Shown: positions 56,000 through 64,000 of the stretch, one piece after another
Layout of the letters: every line of letters begins with the position of its first letter
How positions within the stretch are numbered: the stretch's first letter is position 1
DNA from: Excoecaria cochinchinensis
Taxonomy: Eukaryota; Streptophyta; Magnoliopsida; Malpighiales; Euphorbiaceae
Assembly: GCA_947683425.1 (NCBI GenBank)
Contig: CANTUQ010000004.1
Span: forward strand, 11,322,001-11,386,000
Reading direction: 5' to 3'
DNA: 64,000 bases
Translations under genes and position numbers: made by a program
The notes under the pieces: generated by a model
What the model saw: only the letters and a program-made list of their open reading frames with translations
Databases searched by the model: none
What the model was told of the DNA's origin: nothing

Positions 56000-57350
56000 T
56001 CTTTTCTGACGCCGACCTACCTGTTGAAGGCCGCAACCACAACCGACCCTTGTGCATCAAAGCACAAATTAACGATAAGCACACTGCTTGCGTTATGGTA
56101 GACAACGGGTCTTCTATTAATGTGTGCCCTTTGATAGCTTGCAAGCTTTTGGTTTAAACGAGGATATGCTCAGCGGATCGGATCTGACCGTCACAGCCTA
56201 TGACAAACTCGAGGAGGCAAGCCTCAGGAACCTTTAAGACCTTGGTCAAGACAGGACCTATTGAAGTGGAGGTTGAATTTGTAGTTCTGCCCATACCCGC
56301 TAACTTCTCAGCTTTGCTTGGGAGACCCTGGTTTCATAAATTAGGGGGAGTGCCATCCACACTGCATCAGATGATAAAGTTCCCACACAAAGGGGAGGTG
56401 GTGACTATCAAAGCGGCCAGGGAGAACCAGGTCTCAGCGCTGGAAATTGCCAATCAGCTATTTAGCGGCTTCCACGTGTCCATGATAAGGGAAGAGTATG
56501 GGTCAGTGGATAGCCCAGCTGTGGTTAATATGATGAAGAAGATGCATTATCTTCCTGGGGCTGGTTTAGGCAGAAACTCCCAAGGATTGCAAATAACGGT
56601 CACCACTCGAGGGCAAAAGAACCGGAAAGGTCTGGGGTATAGAGGTGGCTTCGGCAAGAAGAAGGTAACGGATAAGATCCCCCATATAACAGAGAGCTTC
56701 GTACCAGTATCCTCAGTTTGTGCTTACACTGGCGAAGACGAGCCGCATTGGGTAGAGGGGAGGATTGTCCCTGGCTTCGAGATCTTTAACGATGTGTATG
56801 ACTGGCATGTCGGTTTTGTCAAGACTGTCGAAGACTTCTGGGATGAGGAAGTTATTACTCAGGGTATCACTTGGGACAGATACGAGCTTGAGGAGGTCAT
56901 TACTGAGAAGATGATAGCTGCCAGGCTAAAAGGGAAAGGGAAGATAGCAGAATTAGAGCTGAAAATAGAGAATTTGAAATTTTCCTCCGACGAGCCTGAG
57001 GGGCCTCTGCTGAATCAGGAAGCCAGTGAGCAAGCTGCAACGGCATCAACCTCTGGAGTAGCAGAAGAAGACTCTAGTTTAGACTGTCTTTTTATTCCCG
57101 AACTCTTTTATGATGTAAATGATAACTATAATATTATTAATAAGACAAACAATTTCTCTTATTTGTGCGATGTTTCTAATGGTTTCGACATGCATGAACA
57201 TGATCATACTCCATCAATTTTTGACATCGATTACACTGATACAACGCCTTTTAATCTTGGAACCTCAGAAAATCCGAGAGAAATTCTAATAGCATCAAAT
57301 ATAACTCCTGAGGAGAGAAAAAATTTAGAGAGAATAATAAGAAACATGAA
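56000..57350 (+). pseudogene. Protease and G-patch region of J
   Basis: CVMVDNGSSINVCP at 56085-56130 is the aspartic protease active site (D-N-G in place of D-S/T/G-G). A frameshift at about 56150 (LNEDMLSGSDLTVTAYD is in another phase) and one at about 56215 interrupt it. It is followed by TFKTLVKTGPIEVEVEF, LLGRPWFHKLGGVPSTLHQ and, at 56521-56650, a G-patch: VVNMMKKMHYLPGAGLGRN and RKGLGYRGG. G-patch domains in this place are a Tat/Ogre feature thought to bind nucleic acid. The remainder (56650-57350) is a linker with no known domain. Confidence 0.82.
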
Positions 57351-58700
57351 AAAGTCTTTGCCTGGACCTATGAGGACATGCCGGGAATTGACTGAGATGT
57401 AGCAGAACATGCTATCCCAACTTATCCGGATTGCAAGCCAGTGAAACAGAAGTTGAGAAGGCTCAGACTAGAGTGGGCTGACAAGGTCAAGGAAGAAATT
57501 CGACAGCAGATTGAAGCCAAATTCCTTGTTGAAGTGCAGTATCCCACATGGCTGGCAAATGTGATCCCTGTAGCAAAGAAGAATGGGAAGGTCAGAGTAT
57601 GTGTGGATTACCGAGATCTGAACAAGGCCTGCCCTAAAGATGATTTTCCATTGCCCCATATCGATGTGTTAATAGACAGCGCCGCCAATTGCGCGATGTA
57701 TTGCTTTGGAGATGGATATGTGGGATACAACCAAATCCTGAACAAGATAGCTGATCGGGTTAAAATCGCCTTTATCACAGAATGGGGAACCTATGCCCAC
57801 CGAGTCATGCCTTTCGGCCTAAAGAACGCAGGGGCCACATACCAAAGAATGGCGACCAAGATTCTGAGCGACCTGATTCATAAGGAAGTAGAGGTATATG
57901 TCGATGACATGATGGTCAAGTCAGCCACCCGAGAGGGACACTTCGAAGCTCTAGAAAAATTCTTCATCAGGATTGATAAGTACAATCTGCGACTTAACCC
58001 CAAGAAGTGCATTTTCGGAGTGACTTCCGGAAAGCTATTGGGACATGTCGTCAGCCAGAGGGGAATAGAAATTGACCCGGACAAGGTGAAAGCCATCAGA
58101 GAGATGCCTATGCCGCAAAAAGAGAAGGATGTTAGGAGTTTCCTGGGCAAGCTGCAGTATGTCAGCCGATTCATTGCCAAGCTCACATCAATATGCGATC
58201 CCGTTTTTAAGCTGCTTAGAAAGAATCAGCCTGTGGTCTGGAATGAAGATTGCCAGAAAGCTTTTGACAGCATCAGGGAATACCTGTTGAATTCGCCAGT
58301 GCTAAGGCCGCCGCAGCCGATTAAACCGCTTATCCTGTACCTGGCAGTAGAAGGCCGTTCTTTGTGTGCCATGATGGCTCAAGAAGATGAATTTGGGGTG
58401 GAGTTTGCAATTTATTATCTTAGCAAGAAATTTTTGGCTTATGAGATAAAATATGCTGAAGTAGAGAAGATCTGCCTCGCAGTAATTTGGGCATCAAAGA
58501 AACTAAGGCATTACTTCCACTCATACAAAGTTCAAGCAGTGGCCAAGCAGAATCTGTTAAGATATTTGCAGGAAGCACCGTCTTTGCTTGGAAAGATGGG
58601 AAGGTGGCTGCTCTTAATACAAGAGTTTAATGTGCAATACATCACCCGCAAAACTATTAAGGGGCGAGCCGTAGCCAAATTTCTTGCTGAGAATCCTATT
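57351..58700 (+). pseudogene. Reverse transcriptase and RNase H of J
   Basis: The true phase starts at about 57351 (VFAWTYEDMPGID), reached by a frameshift from the previous frame and broken by a TGA at about 57393. Then TYPDCKPVKQKLRRL, VIPVAKKNGKVRVCVDYRDL, PFGLKNAGATYQR and the catalytic box YVDDMMVKS (57897-57923), then RSFLGKLQYVSRFI. The first RNase H (about 58330-58700: YLAVEGRSLCAMM, FAIYYLSKKF, YAEVEKICLAV) lacks the first catalytic Asp, as usual for the degenerate RNase H of this group. Confidence 0.88.
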
Positions 58701-58739
58701 CAAGGTGACACTCCCGAGTTCACCTTTCCTGATGAGAGC

Positions 58740-59100
58740 ATAGTCGCGACTTCTGTTCGGGGATGGCAGCTGCACTTTGACGGGGCAGTGAATAGCAGAG
58801 GGGCCGGAATCGGAATCGTCTTGACAACCCCAGATGATGAGAAACTTCCCCTAGCAAAGAAGCTGAGGTACAAAGCAACCAACAATGAAGCCGAATATGA
58901 AGCTTGCACTTTCGGGCTAGAAGCTTTAGCGGCATTGAGGGCAAGGAACATAGAAGTCTTTGGTGACTCATCCTTGGTGATCAACCAGATCCGAGGTGAG
59001 TGGGCCGTAAAAGAAGAACGGCTGATGCCCTAAGTTGAGTATTTGAGAGGGATATGTGGGCAGTTTGAGACTTGCACTTTCCACTTCGTGCCCAGAGATG
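58740..59100 (+). pseudogene. Second (archaeal-type) RNase H of J
   Basis: WQLHFDGAVNSRGAGIGIVL, NNEAEYEACTFGLEAL and EVFGDSSLVINQIRGEW give an intact D-E-D triad (Asp at 58779, Glu in NEAEYEA, Asp in GDSS). Placement after the degenerate first RNase H is the diagnostic dual arrangement of Tat elements, in which the second domain is thought to do the work. A TAA at 59031 replaces a codon in LMP-VEYLRG, explicable by C-to-T; the domain tail FVPRDENRLADALA follows in the next frame. Confidence 0.87.
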
Positions 59101-60497
59101 AGAATCGTCTAGCTGATGCGTTGGCAACCTTAGTGTCGATGTGGGATAATCCTGAGGGAGTAGCTATGAAACCAGTACTGATTTCAAGTTCTGATAAGCC
59201 CAGTTTTGAAACCGAGCCTGTAATGGAAGTGGAGGTGGCAGATGGGAAACCGTGGTACTTCGACATCATGAACTACTTGGAAAACAACAAATTTCCAGAA
59301 GAAGCCATTGAAAAAGATGAGAGGATGATCCGTAAACTATCTACTCAGTTTATATCCTCAGAAGGGGTGTTGTACAAAAGGCAGTCGGACGGGATTCAAC
59401 TCAGGTGCTTGAATGAAAAAGAAGCTCGCAAAGTGATGGAGGAAACCCATGCAGGTGTCTGTGGGGCTCACATGAATGGTTTGACCTTGGCCAAGAAGAT
59501 TATGAGACAAGGCTTTTATTGGCTTACAATAGACAATGATTGCTCAAAATATGTCAAACAATGCCAGTTGTGCCAACAGTACGCAAACTTGAGACACCTG
59601 CCAGTATCAGAGCTACATAACTTGACATCACCTTGGCCTTTCGCTGCTTGGGGGATAGATATCATTGGAGAAATTCGCCCTACGGCATCCAATGGGCACC
59701 GATACATCATAGTCGCAATTGACTATTTTACCAAATGGGTAGAGGCGGAATCCTTCAAGAAGATTGATGCGAGGGATATGGCAAAGTTCATAGAGAGAAA
59801 TCTGATCTGCAGATATGGCCTCCCTCATCACATAGTGTCTGAAAATGGGGTGCAGTTCATGGGAGAAACCAGGAAGCTCCTTGAGAAGTATGGTGTCGAG
59901 CATCATAAATCCTCTCCCTACCGACCGCAAGCGAATGGGGCAGTAGAGGCCGCAAATAAGAATATGAAGAAGATCCTGTCCAAAATGGTCCAAACCTACA
60001 AAGAATGGGCTGAAAAGTTACCCTTCGCCCTGTGGGGATATAGAGCGACGGTGAGGACGTCTACAGGCGCTACACCATTTTCCCTAGTATACGGAACGGA
60101 AGCAGTATTGCCAGTAGAGATAGAGCTTAAATCGCTGAGGGTAGTCATCGAAGCCCAAGTCCCGGAGGCCGAATGGGCGCGGCAAAGGCTACAGCACTTG
60201 AACTTGTTAGACGAGAGTAGGCTGAAAGCTTATTATCATAATCAGATTTACCAAAAGAGATTGGCAAGAACTTTCGGAAAGAAGGTGAGAAAGCATCTGC
60301 TGAAAGAAGGGGACTTAATGTTCAAGCAGATGAGGCCAGGCATACCAGACATCAGAGGGAAATTCAGACCTACCTGGGAAGGGCCGTATATCCTTAAGAA
60401 GCTGCTGTCCAAAGGAGCTGCAATCTTATCGGATAGTGATGGGAACGAATTCAAAGAGCCAATCAACGCCGACAGACTCAAAAGGTTCCACGGCTAA
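59100..60497 (+). pseudogene. Integrase of J
   Basis: Open to TAA at 60495. Zinc-binding H-H-C-C: HAGVCGAH (59448-59471) and CQLC (59562-59573). Core: GIDIIGE (Asp, 59658), then IVSENGVQF, where the second catalytic Asp is Glu (GAA at 59841), then GAVEAANKN (Glu, 59946) 35 residues later. The C-terminal part RPGIPDIRGKFRPTWEGPYIL is typical of the region that ends gypsy integrases without a chromodomain. Enzyme would insert the DNA copy; the Asp-to-Glu change alone should impair it. Confidence 0.88.
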
Positions 60498-60998
60498 ACA
60501 AAGGTTGTAGTCAGAGAGTACTGCATCTCACAGATACCGTTCAGGTCGGGACAAGGCTAGCGGATTACCAGCGGTAGAACAGATCTCAAACAGAGGTTAT
60601 AGTCAGAGAGTACTGCATCTCACAGACACCGTGCAGGCTGGGATTGTAACACCCCGCCATCCCCGTTGGAAGGATACCGGAGTGCCACGCGGACAAACAC
60701 ATATAACGAATCCATATACACATGTATAAACAAAAACCTATAAAACGTAAAGAAATTTTTAATCATATAATAGTAAATCCTTTTTACATGTAACATATAT
60801 ATATATCAATATCGTTTTATAAAAAGAGGCTCGTAAGCAAATACATATACAAAATAATATTTGTTCCTTTACAAAAGATTTACTTTGCTATACCCAAGCC
60901 ATATACAAAAATTTACAGCGGAAGACTTCAAAAATAACTTCAGCAAAAGACTCCTAGTGGCCAACCTGCAGATACCTGACTCCAAGCTAAACTCGCCA

Positions 60999-61044
60999 CC
61001 TGCACGGGAAAAGAGCCCGTGCTAAGCGATAACGCTTAGTGGGG
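60999..61044 (-). other. Double stem-loop of LTR L
   Basis: Minus sense CTAAGCG-TTAT-CGCTTAG and CACGGG-ctctttt-CCCGTG, both perfect. Confidence 0.9.
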
Positions 61045-61242
61045 AGGAACAAAACAAAATAACAATATACATATACAATATAGTATCTCATCACCTTTAT
61101 GATATTTACAATATAAGCAACTAGCAAATACAAACATACTTTTCTGATTACACCGATACAGGATATACAAGAATTCATGTGCAACATATACTTTTAATCA
61201 TGTCAATAAACATCTCAACATATATATCACATATAAACATGT

Positions 61243-61511
61243 AGCCTGATTAGTCTGGTATAAGCCTAAGAAGTGGATACGGTCATTTGGATACTGATAG
61301 AACACAGTATCCCAAGCATATAGAGACATGAGTCTCGAACATATAATTTTCATATAGAGACCGAGGTCTCGCTTTATTTCCATATAGACCAAACATGGTC
61401 GAAACAAGGATCCAAACGGACCCGCATATATCATTTTATCATATAGCAGCTGCACACACACTCTGACCTAAGTAAGCGCTTACTTATCCACTACTATGAC
61501 TTATTCAGGCT
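61243..61511 (-). other. Stem-bounded hairpin array of LTR L
   Basis: AGCCTGA (61243-61249) with TCAGGCT (61505-61511); GTGGATA (61273-61279) with TATCCAC (61485-61491). Inside: GGATACT-loop-AGTATCC, GAGAC-atga-GTCTC, GAGACC-ga-GGTCTC, GACC-aaacat-GGTC, GCAGCTGC and AAGTAAGCGCTTACTT. Confidence 0.88.
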
Positions 61512-61867
61512 TAAATGATACAACTCAATAATTCATATATTATATCATGTGGATTGCATTTAATACTAGGTTATAATTCATGTACACATGTATATAGATC
61601 AAATTTCAGAACATTTAAACATATACATATCAATACTGAAGGTAAAAAGAACATATAGCTCACATTGAATTAATCCATGTTAAATAAATTATAAAATGTG
61701 TAAATCATGTACATTAATTATTAATCAAGAATTTAAAACCCAATATTATTCAATTATTAAATACAAACCAGATTTTTAAACTAATTAGTTGTCATGCAGT
61801 ATAAAACCTTTGAAATCAGAAGTTTTTAAACCTTGCTTTTAAGAAAACAAGCAGCTGAAGGAAGACT

Positions 61868-62130
61868 GGTCACGTCGTGACCTCCAGTCACGTCTCGTGA
61901 CACAGCTTCACGCGAGTGTCAAGCAAAAGAGCAAGCAAGAACAGGCGGTCACGGCGTGACCATCAGCCACGTCTCGTGACGCCTGTGAGGAGAGGGAGAG
62001 AGATCACGAGATGAGTTCTCGTGACACGCAGGGAGACAGGCGAGGTCGCGAGGCGTGATGCTACATCACGTCGCGACTTCCCAAGGGGAGGAAGGTCACG
62101 GCGTGATGCTTCATCACGCCACATGATCTT
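61868..62130. repeat. GTCACG/CGTGAC dyads in LTR L
   Basis: Cluster of TCACGTCGTGACC, CACGTCTCGTGAC and GTCACGGCGTGATG words, of the same type as in LTRs P and D. Confidence 0.82.
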
Positions 62131-64000
62131 CCTCTCACAAATCTGCTTCTCCTTCTCAATCTCCATCATCTTCTCAAAACCAATTTCCAGAAGAACGTGG
62201 AAAAACCCAGAAAACCAAGAAAATAGAGTACTTCCTAAATTCAAAACCCCAGCATACCCAAAACCATTTTTCATGTAAAAAAAATCATGCTAACACATAC
62301 CTCTAGGTCTTCTGAGCACATTTACAGCAATTTCACTCACATTATTAACATTATCATATAATCACAGTAAACAAACAGAGAGTCTCAAACCCATAATCTT
62401 TCCTTTTAACGCTCATATATATGAACTTCCATATAACATGCAAAACAATAAAACTTAAACACTACTAATTATACATGTAAATTCAATTACTCATGCATTC
62501 TAATAAACTAATACACGTAACTGACATTCATATAAAAACAGCAACTAGGATCCAAAATGAGAAAGGCAGACACTCCCAAACCTGTTACTGAAGTCCAAAA
62601 AGAACGACCACTGCACTTCTCAATCCACAATTTTGCCCTTTCCCTTCTCTTTTCTTTTATCTTCAGAAGCTTGCAACAAATGAAACCATAATCAAACCCA
62701 AGGACAGAATCTCTAAATAACTCAAATGAGAAGAAGAACCACACGAAACCAATAGCCACTTACCTTCTGTAACCTCTTTTCCAATCTCAAACCCTAGTTC
62801 CACAATGACAGAACACACATGCAAATGGGAAAAGAGCAGCAAATGGAGAGGGAAGGGATGACTAACGTTAGAGAGAGCAAAAGAGAGAGAACCTCCTGAG
62901 TTTAGTTTTCCAGGAACCTAAGAAATTCAAACCTCTCTTTTCCCTCACCCACGTACACACACCCACTCTCCACCTGGCACACATGCACAGTTACACAATT
63001 CCACTAAACCCATTTACAAACCGATCCACTCAATAATACCAATAAAACCTTGGCAAATTACCTTTTACTCACCAAAATAAAATCTGCCATATAAAATACT
63101 TTTAATTCTTGCAATTTAATCCACTTACCTCTTGCAAATTACCCAATTACCCTTAATTGTCCAATTAAAAATTGTTTAATCTAATTAGGCCACTTATGGG
63201 GTGTGACAGGGATGAGGCTAGCGGATCACTAGCGGCAGAACAGATCACAAATAGAGGTTATAGTCAGAGAGTACTGCATCTCACAGACACCGAGTAGGCC
63301 GGGATGAGGCTAGTGGATCAGTAGTGGTAGAACAGATCGCAAACAGAGGTTGTAGTCAAAGAGTATTGCATCTCATAGACACCGTGCAGGCCAGGATGAG
63401 GCTACCGGATCACCAGCGATAGAACAGATCGCAATAATGGATTCAGTTGGACAACACTTCACCTCACACCATGCAGGCCGGACGAGGCTAACAGGACACC
63501 GGCGATAGAACAGATTGCAAAAGAGGATGCAGTTAGACAACACTTCACCTCACACCGTGCAGGCCGGGACGAGGCTAGCCGGACACTAGCGATAGAACAG
63601 ATTGCAATAAAGGATGCAGTTAGACAACACTTCACCTCACTCCATGCAGGCCGGGACGAGGCTAGCCGGACACCAGCAATAGAACAGATCGCAACAGAGG
63701 GTGCAGTTAGAGAACACTTCACCTAACACCGTGCAGGTCGGGACGAGGCTAGCAGGACAACATTGATAGAACATATCGCAACAGAGGATGCAGTTAGACA
63801 ACACTTCACCTCACACCGCGCAGGCCGAGATGAGGCTAGCGGGACAGACCAGCCGCCGTGCAGACCGAGATGAGGTTAGCGGGGGACAGCGCTTGAACAG
63901 ATCGCAACAGAGGATGCAGTTAGACAACAATTCACCTCACACCGTGCAAGCCGACCGAAGGCGAGCGGGACAATGCAATAGAAAAGATTGCAAACGAGCC

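Larger units (their letters stand above)
60645..63208 (-). mobile_element. Solo LTR L
   Basis: Begins TGTAACACCCCGCC, ends GGGGTGTGACA, flanked by GGGAT (60640-60644, 63209-63213), 2564 bp, minus orientation. It is inserted in the tandem repeats of J. TCACG/CGTGA dyads at 61868-62130. Closest in the window to LTR G by its start and its array. Confidence 0.93.
51128..64000 (+). mobile_element. Tat-like LTR element J, 5' truncated
   Basis: Leader (51128-51404, 54069-54150), gag, protease with G-patch, RT, RNase H, second RNase H, integrase and a tandem-repeat 3' region. The order and the second RNase H place it in the Tat/Ogre group. It has no 5' LTR (lost at the K junction); any 3' LTR lies beyond the window. 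Solo LTRs I and L are inserted in it. Several stops and frameshifts make it inactive. Confidence 0.9.
60498..64000 (+). repeat. Tandem repeats after pol of J, split by L
   Basis: After the integrase stop, units of about 92 bp (60498-60644, 63209-63390) and then 86-87 bp (63390-64000) repeat with the frame GCCGGGAYGAGGCTAGC, GATAGAACAGATCGCAA, ATGCAGTTAGACAACACTTC, ACCTCACACCGTGCAG. Unit starts lie at about 63298, 63390, 63477, 63563, 63650, 63737, 63823. The array is not coding; the reading frames on the minus strand simply repeat. It continues beyond the window. Confidence 0.92.

Overview
The window is plant nuclear DNA (probably a eudicot with a large genome; the species cannot be named from this) made almost wholly of transposable elements. 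I found no intact host gene, tRNA or rRNA gene. Evidence for a plant: Ty3/gypsy LTR elements primed by initiator-Met tRNA (TGGTATCAGAGC next to the 5' LTR), Tat/Ogre-type elements with TGGCGACTCCACTGGGGA next to the LTR and two RNase H domains, and a CACTA DNA transposon with a 3-bp target duplication. All element borders were placed by eye from TG...CA ends, duplicated target sites and comparison of paralogous copies within the window.

Layout. (1) 324-12200: minus-strand solo LTR B, split by element A (1281-10473, plus, duplicated ATTCA), whose 5' LTR is split by solo LTR P (2873-5290, minus, GGTCA). (2) 12575-47658: Tat-like element C, with an LTR, primer site, leader and a broken gag. Its gag is cut by four insertions: E (16980 to about 26500, gag-pol, 3' half lost, with solo LTR F inside its 5' LTR), D (26741-33291, minus, gag only, CAAGG), G (33588-47521, minus, GGGAG) and H (47659-50667, minus, truncated). 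The 3' LTR of G carries solo LTR M (34285-38792, CACAG), which carries a Tat-type solo LTR O (34623-36104, GATAG), and the CACTA element N (39268-42288, TGA). The other LTR of G preserves the empty site of both M and N. (3) 50668-51127: LTR fragment K. (4) 51128-64000: a second Tat-like element J with broken gag, protease, G-patch, RT, RNase H, a second RNase H and integrase, followed by tandem repeats that run to the window end; solo LTRs I (51410-54063, CGACT) and L (60645-63208, GGGAT) sit inside it.

How the parts relate. E, D, G, H and A look like one Tekay/Del-like group at successive stages of loss: gag-pol, gag only, gag with the middle deleted, a 56-codon gag start, an 18-codon gag start. 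Even the smallest keeps two 2.5-3.1 kb LTRs, the primer site and the polypurine tract, so these copies would depend on proteins supplied in trans.

Most notable signal. Thirteen LTR copies from different subfamilies (a fourteenth is split by M) carry the same layout: an outer complementary pair (AGCCTGA/TCAGGCT or ACCTGC-type), an inner pair (GTGGATA/TATCCAC), and between them a self-complementary palindrome, CAGCTG and a run of short hairpins whose sequences differ while pairing is kept. About 330-440 bp before the LTR 3' end there is a double stem-loop (CTAAGCG/CGCTTAG then CACGG/CCGTG), seen 15 times, with at least one two-sided compensatory change (CATGG/CCATG). This looks like a structured RNA shared by these LTR elements; I do not know of a description of it.
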